In this document: positions 33,155 to 41,791 of the stretch, in pieces
Numbering within the stretch: position 1 is the first letter of the stretch
How the letters are laid out: each line of letters begins with the position of its first letter
Assembly: GCA_021200415.1 (NCBI GenBank)
Contig: JAJQGO010000013.1
Span: 310,986-374,985, forward strand
Direction of reading: 5' to 3'
Source of the DNA: Ruminococcus sp.
GTDB taxonomy: Bacteria > Bacillota > Clostridia > Oscillospirales > Ruminococcaceae
Length of the DNA stretch: 64,000 nt
The notes under the pieces: generated by a model
Seen by the model: the letters and a program-made list of their open reading frames with translations, nothing else
Database searches by the model: none
Told to the model about the DNA's origin: nothing
Translations under genes and position numbers: made by a program

Positions 33155-33832
33155 ATGGCACATATTTTAGTTGTGGACGACGAAGCAAATATAAGAAGAG
33201 TTGTCCGAGAGTATATGGAATTTGAGGATTACGAGGTCACTGAGGCTGAAAACGGCATGGAGGCAGTTAATCTCTGCCGCGAAAACGATTACGATCTCAT
33301 TATTATGGATGTAATGATGCCGAGGCTTGACGGCTATTCAGCCTGCAAGGAAATACGCAAAACAAAAAGTATTCCCGTGATAATGCTGTCCGCAAGAGGC
33401 GAGGAATACGATAAGCTTTTCGGATTTGAAATCGGCGTTGACGATTACGTTGTCAAGCCCTTTTCGCCAAAGGAGCTTATGGCAAGAGTCAAGGCAGTCC
33501 TGAAAAGAAACGCAAACGGCGAAAACTTTCAGAATCAGGACAAGTACGTTTTTGAGGGACTTGAAATCGATGTTCCCGGACGAGAGGTTTATGTCAACGG
33601 TCAGAAGGCGTCAATGACTCCAAAGGAATACGACCTGCTGTTCTTCCTCGTCAAGAATAAAAATATCGCCCTCTCCCGTGACAGGATCCTTGAGGAGGTC
33701 TGGGGATATGATTTCTTCGGCGACGACAGAACTGTCGATACGCACATAAAAATGCTTCGCAACAGTCTTGGCGAATACCGCAAATTTATAGTAACGCTGA
33801 GAGGAATGGGATATAAGTTTGAAGCTGTTTAA
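33155..33832 (+). CDS. OmpR/PhoB-family response regulator
   Basis: 225 residues. Receiver domain with VVDDEANIRR, phospho-acceptor Asp52 in LIIMDVMMPRLDG, a Ser switch in VIMLSARGEE and Lys in YVVKPFSPKEL. Residues 125-225 are an OmpR winged helix (MTPKEYDLLFFLVKN, VWGYDFFGDDRTVDTHIKMLRNSLG, GMGYKFE). It binds DNA when phosphorylated, here by the kinase encoded next, with which it overlaps by 14 bp. Target genes are unknown. Confidence 0.95.
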   Translation: MAHILVVDDEANIRRVVREYMEFEDYEVTEAENGMEAVNLCRENDYDLIIMDVMMPRLDGYSACKEIRKTKSIPVIMLSARGEEYDKLFGFEIGVDDYVVKPFSPKELMARVKAVLKRNANGENFQNQDKYVFEGLEIDVPGREVYVNGQKASMTPKEYDLLFFLVKNKNIALSRDRILEEVWGYDFFGDDRTVDTHIKMLRNSLGEYRKFIVTLRGMGYKFEAV

Positions 33833-35282
33833 GAAAATTGGCAATAAAATCAGCAATATTCCGCTGCGGCTGAAAATATGGCTGTATTTCGTCCTTTTTA
33901 TTGCAATTGTATTCATTCTTTTGTGGTTTTTCCAGATTTTCTTCCTTGAGCATTTTTACGAAAAAATGAAAACAAATGAAGTAAACAAAACTGCCGAAAC
34001 AATTGCGGAAATTTATGATGAATGCGATACGGCTGAGTTCAGCGAATTCCTTGAAGAGGTCGCCGTTGACAATGATATGTGCATCGAGGTTTTCGACAAA
34101 TACGGACGATCTATTTATTCATGCGAGGTTCTCGGGGATTGTCTGATTCACGGCAGAGGCAACAGCACATTTGAATTTATTCAGCGTATCTCGGAAAGCA
34201 GCGACGGGGAAATTTACTATAAAATCAAAAATCCCAGAACAAATTATGATATGCTGCTTTACGGCAGCGTTATGGGAAGCTCCGATAATCCCGAGGGATA
34301 TGTTTTGCTGAACTCCACCCTTGTTCCCGTCGGCTCTACAGTTAAAATTATAAAAAAGCAGCTGATGATGATTACGTTCATTCTGATTTTGATTGCTTTT
34401 GTGATTTCAATTTACATATCAAACAGAATCGCAAAGCCGATTACAAAAATAACGAAGGACGCGAAAAATCTCGCAAAGGGCGATTTCAACACGAAATTTG
34501 AGGGAAAGGGCTACATGGAGGTCAAGCAGCTTGCTGATACCCTGAATTATGCCGAAACCGAGCTTTCAAAGGTTGATACAATGCAGCGTGATCTGATTGC
34601 GAATATTTCCCACGACCTGCGGACTCCCCTGACAATGCTCAAAGCCTATGCCGAGATGATACGCGACCTTTCCGGCGACAATCCCAAGAAAAGAGCCGAG
34701 CATCTGGAGATTATTATAAATGAAACGGACAGGCTTGCTCTTCTGGTAAATGATATTCTTGATTTGTCAAAGCTGGAAAGCGGCAAGCAGAAGCTTAGCT
34801 GCACTGAATTTGACATAAGAGACAAGCTTGAGGAGATAATTGACAGATTCAAGGGAATATCCGAGAAAATGGGATACCATATTCATTTCACTCCCGATGC
34901 CAACCGTATAGTGTGCTGCGATGTTGTCAAAATCGAACAGGTAATTTATAATCTGATAAACAATGCTATAAATTATACAGGTGCTGACAAGCAGGTCTAT
35001 GTGCGTCAGATTAACAAGGAAAACGGCGTTCTGATTGAAATTGAGGATACAGGCGACGGTATTGAGGCTGACAAAATCAAGCTGATTTTCGATAAATATT
35101 ATCGCTCCGAAAATCACAAACGTGAGGTTGTCGGAACGGGTCTTGGACTTTCAATCGTAAAGGCGGCGCTCAAGCTCCATAACTTTGATTACGGAGTAAG
35201 AAGCGTTCTCGGCAAGGGTTCGGTATTCTGGTTCAAAATCAATGACAACAATTTTCCGGATGCCACTGGGCAAAATAAATAA
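33819..35282 (+). CDS. Membrane sensor histidine kinase
   Basis: 487 residues. Two membrane helices (about 17-42 and 175-198) flank an extracytoplasmic sensor domain of about 130 residues with no recognised fold. HAMP follows at about 200-250, then HisKA with the phospho-accepting His in IANISHDLRTPLTML. HATPase has IEQVIYNLINNAINYT, EDTGDGIEADKIKLIFDKYYR and GTGLGLSIVKA. It starts with TTG within the regulator's coding sequence, so the pair is translationally coupled. The signal is unknown. Confidence 0.93.
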   Translation: MKLFKKIGNKISNIPLRLKIWLYFVLFIAIVFILLWFFQIFFLEHFYEKMKTNEVNKTAETIAEIYDECDTAEFSEFLEEVAVDNDMCIEVFDKYGRSIYSCEVLGDCLIHGRGNSTFEFIQRISESSDGEIYYKIKNPRTNYDMLLYGSVMGSSDNPEGYVLLNSTLVPVGSTVKIIKKQLMMITFILILIAFVISIYISNRIAKPITKITKDAKNLAKGDFNTKFEGKGYMEVKQLADTLNYAETELSKVDTMQRDLIANISHDLRTPLTMLKAYAEMIRDLSGDNPKKRAEHLEIIINETDRLALLVNDILDLSKLESGKQKLSCTEFDIRDKLEEIIDRFKGISEKMGYHIHFTPDANRIVCCDVVKIEQVIYNLINNAINYTGADKQVYVRQINKENGVLIEIEDTGDGIEADKIKLIFDKYYRSENHKREVVGTGLGLSIVKAALKLHNFDYGVRSVLGKGSVFWFKINDNNFPDATGQNK

Positions 35283-35500
35283 AAATGTGTGATTTGTGTT
35301 CACGAATTTATCAACGGATGTTTTCCCTTTTTTCACATAAATTACACATAAGCCCCCTATAATAGTAGATGTTGAGGGAGAAATCCCGAGACTGATTTTC
35401 ATGGTAAAGTAATGTTCACCCCAACATTACTTTATAAAATCCCCAATAATCCCTATATCATGGCAGATGAGCTCCCTAACCGGAGCTCATTTGTTTTTGT
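35283..35500 (+). other. Intergenic stretch with two strong hairpins
   Basis: No gene is supported. A TATAAT at 35358-35363 without a clear -35 could start a short RNA. AAAGTAATGTT (35406-35416) and AACATTACTTT (35423-35433) form a perfect 11-bp stem around CACCCC. ATGAGCTCC (35467-35475) and GGAGCTCAT (35482-35490), followed by TTGTTTTTG, form a good intrinsic terminator. It is either the tail of the two-component operon or a small RNA. Confidence 0.5.
35467..35500 (+). terminator. Intrinsic terminator upstream of the antiporter gene
   Basis: ATGAGCTCC/GGAGCTCAT 9-bp stem with a 6-nt loop and a T-rich tail TTGTTTTTG. Confidence 0.85.
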
Positions 35501-35553
35501 TTTTTCGACAATTTTATTATAAACTTTATTTTGTGAAATAAAGTCGGTTTTGC

Positions 35554-35582
35554 TTGACAAATGGAGATTGGCAATATATAAT
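35554..35582 (+). promoter_or_regulatory. Promoter of the cation:proton antiporter gene
   Basis: TTGACA (35554-35559), 17 bp, TATAAT (35577-35582). Repeat copy D starts about 15 bp downstream, so the element is transcribed in the leader. Confidence 0.88.
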
Positions 35583-35596
35583 AAGTATGTTTGTTT

Positions 35597-35692
35597 AAGG
35601 TAATATCGCACAAAGATTGTTGTGCATATGCGCAACAAGGCTGACCGCCTGTACATCAGGCAGGTCGGGCAGGCTTTGTGCGGTGTTACTTT
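35597..35692 (+). repeat. Dispersed repeat, copy D (both ends present)
   Basis: Left end AAGGTAATATCGCACAAAG, then ATTGTTGTGCATATGCG (type 2). Right end is GGCTTTGTGCGGTGTTACTT. An inner palindrome GACCGCCTG-TACAT-CAGGCAGGTC replaces the usual middle. 96 bp in the antiporter 5' UTR. Confidence 0.85.
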
Positions 35693-35740
35693 ATATCTGA
35701 CATAACGGCATTTGCCGCTAATATATGGAGGCGTATTTTT

Positions 35741-37021
35741 ATGGATTATGATTTTTTAATCTCACTGGCTCTTATTCTCCTGTCAACAAAGCTGTTTGGC
35801 CTTGTGACAAGACGTTTCAAGCTGCCGCAGGTAGTCGGAGCGCTCATCGCAGGCGTTGTTATCGGTCCGGCGTGTCTGGGACTTATCGAGAAAACTGAGT
35901 TCATCAGTTCAATTTCGGAGCTTGGCGTTATCGTGCTTATGTTCACCGTTGGTATGGAAACGGACATCAACGAGCTGAAAAAGTCCGGTAAGGCTTCGTT
36001 TATTATTGCCCTGTGCGGCGTTCTCGTGCCCCTTCTCGGAGGCTTCGCTGTTGCAAAGCTCTGGGGTATCGGCGAATCGGGCGAAGGCGCAAGCGCTATA
36101 CTTCAGCAGTTCTTTATAGGCGTTATACTTACAGCAACTTCGGTTTCAATTACTGTTGAAACACTTAAAGAGCTTGGAAAAATGAGTACGCGGGCAGGCA
36201 ACGCTATACTTGGAGCTGCGCTTATTGACGATATTCTCGGCATTATCGCACTTACTGTAATAACTTCCCTTGCAAGCGGAAACTCTGAGGGCGGAGAAAG
36301 CGATTCTATATGGATTGTGCTTCTCAAAATTCTCGGATTCTTTGTATTCGCAATTCTTGCCGCTGTCTGCTATCATATTATTTTCAACAAGTGGAGAAAA
36401 CGTGACAAAAAGGATTTAAGACGTCATACCATCACATCATTTGTGTTCTGCCTTATTCTTGCCTACGTTGCTGAGGAATTCTTCGGAGTTGCGGATATTA
36501 CAGGCGCATTCCTCGCAGGACTTGCTCTTTCGGGAAGCCCCAACGTCAAGTACACAACAACGAAATTCGACACGATCTCATATATGCTTTTGTCGCCTGT
36601 ATTTTTCGCAAGCGTTGGTCTTTCCCTTACGACAATTAAAATGGATTCAAGCCTTATATGGTTTACCGTTGCAATTGTCCTTGTAGCACTTATAACTAAG
36701 ATTGTCGGCTGCGGACTTGGTGCAAAGGTATGCAGCTATTCGGGAAAGGAATCCCTCCAGATTGGTGTCGGAATGATCTCCCGAGGCGAGGTTGCACTGA
36801 TTGTTGCGCAGAAGGGTGCAGACCTTGGACTCATTGATGAGAAATTCTTCGTACCGATTATTATAATGGTCGTATTCACAACTGTCGTTACTCCGATTCT
36901 CCTTAAAGTCGTATTTAAGGGTCAGGACGAAGCACCTGTGGAGGACAGCGATATTGTCAAGAAAATCAAAGGTCATCAGGAATTCGAGGAACAGGTTCAG
37001 GAGCTTTCAAGAAAGCGTTAA
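35741..37021 (+). CDS. Cation:proton antiporter, CPA2 family (KefB/NapA-like)
   Basis: 426 residues from the ATG at 35741 behind TATGGAGG; the longer frame would start inside the repeat. About 12 membrane segments. LPQVVGALIAGVVIGPACLG is the CPA2 signature near residue 30, and GAALIDDILGIIALTV near 160 carries the adjacent Asp pair that typifies electrogenic Na+/H+ exchange in this superfamily. No RCK/TrkA-N domain is attached. It probably exports Na+ or K+ against protons; a Na+-pumping decarboxylase lies about 4 kb away. Confidence 0.88.
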   Translation: MDYDFLISLALILLSTKLFGLVTRRFKLPQVVGALIAGVVIGPACLGLIEKTEFISSISELGVIVLMFTVGMETDINELKKSGKASFIIALCGVLVPLLGGFAVAKLWGIGESGEGASAILQQFFIGVILTATSVSITVETLKELGKMSTRAGNAILGAALIDDILGIIALTVITSLASGNSEGGESDSIWIVLLKILGFFVFAILAAVCYHIIFNKWRKRDKKDLRRHTITSFVFCLILAYVAEEFFGVADITGAFLAGLALSGSPNVKYTTTKFDTISYMLLSPVFFASVGLSLTTIKMDSSLIWFTVAIVLVALITKIVGCGLGAKVCSYSGKESLQIGVGMISRGEVALIVAQKGADLGLIDEKFFVPIIIMVVFTTVVTPILLKVVFKGQDEAPVEDSDIVKKIKGHQEFEEQVQELSRKR

Positions 37022-37095
37022 CCTCAGGAAACACCGCATATTTCCGCGATATTTCTTGCTTTTGCCTCATTACGCAAAATAATTTTCGTCAGCTA

Positions 37096-37124
37096 TTGAC
37101 AAAAGTCTGCATATAGTATATAAT
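37096..37124 (+). promoter_or_regulatory. metK promoter
   Basis: TTGACA (37096-37101), 17 bp, TATAAT (37119-37124): a full consensus upstream of the riboswitch. Confidence 0.9.
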
Positions 37125-37137
37125 TGAATCTGTAATA

Positions 37138-37241
37138 ACCTTATCAAGAGTGGCGGAGGGAACAGGTCCTACGAAGCCCGGCAACCTGACCGATAACGGC
37201 AAAGGTGCTATATCCTGCGGATTATCCGAAAGATGAGGATT
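37138..37241 (+). promoter_or_regulatory. SAM-I (S-box) riboswitch aptamer
   Basis: Contains the S-box consensus in order: CTTATCAAGAGTGGCGGAGG, GAAGCCCGGCAACCTG, GGTGCTATATCCTGC and GAAAGATGAGG. P1 is formed by CCTTATC and GATGAGG. SAM binding stabilises P1 and permits terminator formation, lowering metK transcription when SAM is plentiful. Confidence 0.97.
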
Positions 37242-37251
37242 TTTAGAAATC

Positions 37252-37282
37252 AAAGCATCTCGGAAAGAGGTGCTTTTTTTTA
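37252..37282 (+). terminator. Riboswitch expression-platform terminator
   Basis: AAAGCATCTC (37252-37261) pairs with GAGGTGCTTT (37267-37276) with one wobble, followed by a long T-run, 23 bp before metK. Confidence 0.93.
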
Positions 37283-37304
37283 TTTATTTTATGGAGGTCA
37301 AGCT

Positions 37305-38489
37305 ATGAACAAAGTTCTTTTTACTTCGGAATCTGTCACAGAGGGTCACCCCGATAAAATCTGCGACCAGATTTCCGACGCTGTACTCGATGCTATTCTC
37401 GAACAGGATAAATATGCCAGAGTTGCCTGCGAAACTGTTGCAACAACGGGAATGATAATGTGCATGGGGGAAATTTCCACAAAGGCAAAGGTGGATATTC
37501 CGAAAATCGCAAGAGAGGTTGTTATAGATATTGGCTATGACAGGGCAAAATACGGATTTGACGGTCACACCTGCGCAGTAATGACTTCAATTGACGAGCA
37601 GTCCCCTGATATTGCAATGGGTGTAAACGAGGCGTTTGAATATCGTGAGGAAAATGATGAATCCGACGGACTTTCCAACGGCGCGGGCGATCAGGGAATC
37701 ATGTTCGGCTATGCCTGCAATGAAACTCCGGAGCTTATGCCCCTCCCCATTTCCCTTGCGCATAAGCTTGCAATGAGGCTTACGGAGGTTCGCAAGGACG
37801 GCACGCTTCGCTATTTAAGACCTGACGGCAAGTCGCAGGTAACAATTGAATATGACGACGGAAAGCCCGTGAGAGTTGACGCGGTTGTTGTTTCGTCGCA
37901 GCATTCGGCTGATATTTCCCTTGAGCAGATCAGAAACGACATCATTGACTTCGTTATCAAACCGGTTGTTCCGGCGGAGCTTATTGATGAAAATACAAAA
38001 TATTTTATAAATCCTACGGGAAGATTTGTCGTTGGCGGTCCACAGGGCGACAGCGGACTTACAGGCAGAAAAATAATCGTTGATACATACGGCGGCTATT
38101 CACGTCACGGCGGCGGAGCTTTCAGCGGCAAGGATCCGACTAAGGTTGACCGTTCGGCAGCCTATGCGGCACGCTATATTGCTAAAAATGTTGTGGCAGC
38201 CGGACTTGCCGATAAATGCGAGGTTCAGCTTGCCTACGCAATCGGCGTAGCACAGCCCGTTTCGGTTCTGGTGGATACGTTCGGTACAGGAAAGGTCAGC
38301 GACAGCTCAATTTCAGATGCGGTAAGAAGAGTTTTCGACCTGCGTCCTGCCGCAATTATCGAAATGCTCGACCTGAGAAAGCCGCAGTACAGAAAGCTTG
38401 CCGCATATGGTCACATGGGACGCGAGGAGCTTGGCGTTGCATGGGAAAAAACCGATAAGGCTGATGCAATTAAAGCTGCATTGAACTAA
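37305..38489 (+). CDS. metK: S-adenosylmethionine synthetase
   Basis: 394 residues from the ATG at 37305 behind ATGGAGG. Signatures: [72 protein letters not shown] and [27 protein letters not shown] (shorter parts decide the call: GAGDQG and [10 protein letters not shown]). It makes SAM from methionine and ATP. Controlled by the SAM-I riboswitch directly upstream. Repeat copy E begins at its stop codon. Confidence 0.98.
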   Translation: MNKVLFTSESVTEGHPDKICDQISDAVLDAILEQDKYARVACETVATTGMIMCMGEISTKAKVDIPKIAREVVIDIGYDRAKYGFDGHTCAVMTSIDEQSPDIAMGVNEAFEYREENDESDGLSNGAGDQGIMFGYACNETPELMPLPISLAHKLAMRLTEVRKDGTLRYLRPDGKSQVTIEYDDGKPVRVDAVVVSSQHSADISLEQIRNDIIDFVIKPVVPAELIDENTKYFINPTGRFVVGGPQGDSGLTGRKIIVDTYGGYSRHGGGAFSGKDPTKVDRSAAYAARYIAKNVVAAGLADKCEVQLAYAIGVAQPVSVLVDTFGTGKVSDSSISDAVRRVFDLRPAAIIEMLDLRKPQYRKLAAYGHMGREELGVAWEKTDKADAIKAALN

Positions 38490-38664
38490 AGGCAACACCG
38501 CGCAAAGCACGCCTGTCAGCTTTGCCGCACATCTGCTCGCCAATTTCCGCTATCTTTCGCAAAAATTTTTTGACATACGACAGTATGCCTGCAAAATTTT
38601 TGTTGCATCTGACGAAAATTTGGACTTCGCATCTGTACAACAATCTTTGTGCGGTATTACCTTA
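38489..38664 (+). repeat. Dispersed repeat, copy E (longest, both ends present)
   Basis: Left end AAGGCAACACCGCGCAAAGC, then ACGCCTGTCAGCTTTGCCGC (type 1). Right end, inward on the minus strand: TAAGGTAATACCGCACAAAG, then ATTGTTGTACAGATGCG (type 2). About 176 bp; the middle holds AT-rich inverted segments around GCAAAAATTTT and AAAATTTTTG. No ORF inside. It fills the gap between metK and the next gene. Confidence 0.88.
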
Positions 38665-38690
38665 AAATAAATTTTACGGGAGGTTATTTT

Positions 38691-39119
38691 ATGAGCGAAC
38701 TTAAAAACTACGCTGAAATGTCATTCAGCAATCCGATTCTTCTTGATGTTTTTGGCAACCATATGGAAAATTCCGTTCTTGCGTCCTTTGTGTCGGCAAA
38801 CGGAACCATGACCCTGAAATTCAAGGCTGAGCCGTCGGTTGAGCCGCCAAAGAACTGCGAGGACGTACTCAGTCTGCTGTATTCGCTCCTCGAGAGCAAC
38901 AGCGAAACAGCTGTCGGAAAGGCATTTATAGCTAAGGAAAACGAAATCATGCGTGAAACGATTCTCAGGCTTTCTAAGGTTCTTGACGGATTCGGCAATG
39001 TCAGAATAACCCTTCATACAACCGAAGAATCACCCGAAAATCCCGATGCCGAGGTTCAGAAGCACACGGAATTCACCCTTAACAGAACGAAATCCGGCTC
39101 AACCGTAATCAAGCAATAA
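38691..39119 (+). CDS. Hypothetical protein
   Basis: 142 residues from the ATG at 38691 behind CGGGAGG. I do not recognise the family. No signal or membrane segment. A beta-rich N-terminal part (NPILLDVFGNHMENSVLASF, NGTMTLKFKAEPS) is followed by an amphipathic helical part (EDVLSLLYSLLESNS, KENEIMRETILRLSKVLDGFG) and a beta-rich, charged tail. It lies directly after repeat copy E, whose right end is 27 bp upstream, and before hpt. Confidence 0.75.
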   Translation: MSELKNYAEMSFSNPILLDVFGNHMENSVLASFVSANGTMTLKFKAEPSVEPPKNCEDVLSLLYSLLESNSETAVGKAFIAKENEIMRETILRLSKVLDGFGNVRITLHTTEESPENPDAEVQKHTEFTLNRTKSGSTVIKQ

Positions 39120-39171
39120 TTAACGGACGGTTTTTATGGTGGCAATTATTCGTGATGAGGAGCTGACTTAA

Positions 39172-39702
39172 TTGAAATACGAGGACGGAATCGGGAAAAT
39201 TATAATTTCCGAGGACGAAATAAAAAAGAAAATTGCCGAAACAGGTGAAAAAATCAGCCGTGAATACGCAGGAAAGCCCCTTCTGCTTGTCAGCATACTT
39301 AAAGGAGCCTTCGTCTTTCTCGCAGACCTCGTGCGGACTGTGGATATTCCATGTGAAATCGGATTTATGTGCGCGCAAAGCTACTACTCGGGGACGACCT
39401 CATCGGGAAGCGTTGAGATAACACTCGATTTGCAGCAGGATATAAGCAATTATCATGTTATAATTGTGGAGGATATTATAGATACAGGGCGAACTCTCCA
39501 TGACGTTGTGCAGCTTCTGAGGCTGCGCAGTCCGAAATCCCTGAAGGTTATAACGCTGCTTGATAAGCCCGAAAAGCGAGCCGTTGATTTCAATGCGGAT
39601 CTGTCGCTTTTTACGATTCCCGATTTATTTGTAATCGGATATGGTCTTGACTGCGGCGAGCTGTACCGCAATCTTCCCTATATTGCTGAATATAACGGCT
39701 GA
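39172..39702 (+). CDS. hpt: Hypoxanthine(-guanine) phosphoribosyltransferase
   Basis: 176 residues, the family length. LLVSILKGAFVFLADLVR near 43-60, the PRPP-binding VIIVEDIIDTGRTL near 97-110, and LLDKPEKRAVDFNADLSLFTIPDLFVIGYGLD (only VIGYGLD needed) near the C-terminus. It salvages hypoxanthine and guanine with PRPP. It starts with TTG at 39172 behind GAGGAG; no ATG fits. Confidence 0.94.
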   Translation: MKYEDGIGKIIISEDEIKKKIAETGEKISREYAGKPLLLVSILKGAFVFLADLVRTVDIPCEIGFMCAQSYYSGTTSSGSVEITLDLQQDISNYHVIIVEDIIDTGRTLHDVVQLLRLRSPKSLKVITLLDKPEKRAVDFNADLSLFTIPDLFVIGYGLDCGELYRNLPYIAEYNG

Positions 39703-39713
39703 CACGGACAAAA

Positions 39714-39747
39714 AAATGCCTCTTATGCTTTTGCATAGGAGGCATTT
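39714..39747. terminator. Bidirectional terminator between hpt and the decarboxylase operon
   Basis: AAATGCCTCTTATGC and GCATAGGAGGCATTT form a 15-bp stem with loop TTTT, flanked by an A-run on the left and a T/A-rich tail on the right. Confidence 0.9.
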
Positions 39748-39763
39748 ATTATATCAAAATTTA

Positions 39764-41005
39764 TTATCCAAATACGGCAAGGAGGAATCCAGCTGCAATT
39801 GCTGAACCGATAACTCCTGCAACATTCGGGCCCATAGCGTGCATGAGAAGGAAGTTTGTGGGATTTGCTTTCTGTCCCTCCTTCTGAGCAACTCTGGCAG
39901 CCATAGGTACGGCTGAAACTCCGGCAGAACCGATGAGAGGATTGATTTTTCCGCCTGAAAGCTTATACATGAGCTTGCCGACGAGAAGTCCGCCTACGGT
40001 TGAGAAGCCGAATGCGATAACTCCGAGAATGATGATTTCAAGAGTTTTGATATTGAGGAAGTTTGCTGCAACTGTAGTTGCGCCTACTGAGATTCCGAGG
40101 AAAACGGTTACGATATTCATAAGTCCGTTCTGGACGGTATCGGAAAGTCTTTCTGTAACTCCGCAGACCTTCCAGAGATTTCCCAGCATAAGACATCCTA
40201 CGAGAGGAGCTGTTGAGGGAAGAAGAAGAATTACGAAAAGCGCAACGATAATCGGGAAGATGATTTTCTCCGTCTTTGAAACCTCACGTGTCTGCTCCAT
40301 CTTGACTGAGCGCTCCTTTTCGGTTGTCAGAAGCCTCATAAGCGGAGGCTGAATTGCAGGAATCAGCGCCATGTAGGAGTATGCGGCAATCGCGATAGGG
40401 CCGAGAAGATCAGGTGCAAGCTTACCTGTGAGGAAGATTGCGGTAGGTCCGTCAGCTCCGCCGATGATACCGATTGAAGCAGCTTCGTTGCCTTCAAATC
40501 CAAGGCAGACAGCTCCGAAGAAGGCAAGGAATACGCCCATCTGTGCGGCAGCTCCGAGAAGGAGGCTCTTCGGATTGGAGAGAAGCGGGCCGAAATCGGT
40601 CATAGCTCCGACGCCAAGGAAGATAAGGGACGGATAAAGTCCGGTTTTAACGCCTATGTAGAGAATATCGAGCAAGCCGCCCTCTTTCATTATGTGCCCG
40701 TAGCTATGATAAAATTCGCTTGATTCGTCGAGGAACGCGCTCCATAGCTCCGGATGATACAAGGCGTTTTCGGAGCTTAATCCGTATTCGCCAATGGACG
40801 GGTCAAAGAAGTTTGAAACATTTACAAGAAGACAGCCGAATGCGATTCCCACAAGAAGCAGCGGCTCGAATTTTTTTACGATGCCGAGGTAGAGGAGGAC
40901 GCAGGAAATGACTATCATTATGAGATTTTTCCAGCCGCCGTCTGCGAAAAAGGAGGTAAATCCCGAATCGCCGACGAGAGTTTTAAGAGTTTCAAGTATA
41001 TCCAT
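39764..41005 (-). CDS. oadB: Na+-transporting decarboxylase beta subunit
   Basis: 413 residues from the ATG at 41005, 7 nt after AGGAGG (a TTG one codon earlier is a weaker choice). About ten membrane segments. IIGGADGPTAIFLT near 175 is the Asp-containing conserved motif of OadB/MmdB/GcdB, and GSAGVSAVPMAARVAQ plus LLMHAMGPNVAGVIGSAIAAG are family hallmarks. It decarboxylates carboxybiotin and pumps Na+ outward. Last gene of the operon. Confidence 0.95.
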   Translation of the reverse strand: MDILETLKTLVGDSGFTSFFADGGWKNLIMIVISCVLLYLGIVKKFEPLLLVGIAFGCLLVNVSNFFDPSIGEYGLSSENALYHPELWSAFLDESSEFYHSYGHIMKEGGLLDILYIGVKTGLYPSLIFLGVGAMTDFGPLLSNPKSLLLGAAAQMGVFLAFFGAVCLGFEGNEAASIGIIGGADGPTAIFLTGKLAPDLLGPIAIAAYSYMALIPAIQPPLMRLLTTEKERSVKMEQTREVSKTEKIIFPIIVALFVILLLPSTAPLVGCLMLGNLWKVCGVTERLSDTVQNGLMNIVTVFLGISVGATTVAANFLNIKTLEIIILGVIAFGFSTVGGLLVGKLMYKLSGGKINPLIGSAGVSAVPMAARVAQKEGQKANPTNFLLMHAMGPNVAGVIGSAIAAGFLLAVFG

Positions 41006-41016
41006 CAAAGTACCTC

Positions 41017-41415
41017 CTATGCAAGAACAACAAGAGGAGAGCCTGTTTCAACGACAGCTCCTTTGGAAGTAACTACCTGAACAACAGTGCCGTCCTTGGG
41101 GGCAGGCACCTCAGTCTCCATTTTCATAGCTTCGAGAACTACAAGCGTCTGACCGGCAGTAACCTTATCGCCCTCTTTAACATTAACGCTGAGAATATTT
41201 CCGGGCATAGGCGAGTTAACGGGTTCGCCCGATGCAAGGCTTACGGCAGGTGCGGCAGGTGCAGGTGCGGGAGCAGCAGCTGTAGGTGCAGCCGGAGCTG
41301 CGGGTGCTGCGGCAGGCGCAGGTGCGCAGGCTTCATATTCGTCAAGAAGAACAGCCTTGCCCTCTTCAACCTCCACCTCGTAGGTTTTTCCGTTTAAAGT
41401 AACTTTGTATTTCAT
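41017..41415 (-). CDS. Biotin carboxyl carrier subunit of the decarboxylase
   Basis: 132 residues from the ATG at 41415, 2 bp after the gamma-subunit stop. N-terminal MKYKVTLNGKTYEVEVEEG, then an Ala/Pro-rich flexible linker (about 30-60), then the biotinyl domain with the attachment motif VLEAMKMETEV; Lys in AMKM carries biotin. It shuttles CO2 from the carboxyltransferase to the beta subunit. A biotin synthase gene lies 3 kb away. Confidence 0.95.
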   Translation of the reverse strand: MKYKVTLNGKTYEVEVEEGKAVLLDEYEACAPAPAAAPAAPAAPTAAAPAPAPAAPAVSLASGEPVNSPMPGNILSVNVKEGDKVTAGQTLVVLEAMKMETEVPAPKDGTVVQVVTSKGAVVETGSPLVVLA

Positions 41416-41416
41416 T

Positions 41417-41779
41417 TTACTTGACCTCCTTAATTGAAATGAAATGCAGCTCATTCAGAGGCTTCTGCATTTTATCGGCAACAATTGCCATAATCATGGC
41501 TGCCTCCTTATCGGGAACGTCATAGAGCTTTACGTGTCCGGCTGAACCGGGGGCAAGAGCTGCGGCAGGAGCTTCCACGGCAGCTTCAGGCTTTGCAGCC
41601 TCCTCGGAAGCCTTTTTCTCCTTTGCCTTAGCGTCTTTGGACTTGAAAAACGCTCCCATAATATATAGAATTGCCATGAGGATAGCAAGTCCGGCAAAAA
41701 CTACGAGATAGCCGAAAATTGCTGTTTTTCCGGCATCAGCGATACTGAAATCAGATGCCAATGTAACAATTTCATTCAT
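41417..41779 (-). CDS. oadG: Decarboxylase gamma subunit (OadG-like)
   Basis: 120 residues. One N-terminal membrane helix (AIFGYLVVFAGLAILMAILY, about 20-42), a Lys/Glu/Ala-rich linker and a short C-terminal segment. This is the OadG layout, which holds the complex together and speeds carboxyl transfer. The C-terminal tail (residues about 78-120, KLYDVPDKEAAMIMAIVADK) is longer and less His-rich than in Klebsiella OadG. Confidence 0.85.
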   Translation of the reverse strand: MNEIVTLASDFSIADAGKTAIFGYLVVFAGLAILMAILYIMGAFFKSKDAKAKEKKASEEAAKPEAAVEAPAAALAPGSAGHVKLYDVPDKEAAMIMAIVADKMQKPLNELHFISIKEVK

Positions 41780-41791
41780 AGAGCAGCCTCC

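Noticed and set aside
35153-35402. Minus-strand open frame at the end of the kinase gene
   Set aside because: It is antisense to conserved kinase coding sequence, has no ribosome site and no recognisable protein features.
37025-37060. GGAAACACCGCATATTT after the antiporter gene as a degenerate repeat
   Set aside because: It diverges right after ACACCGCA and has no second end.
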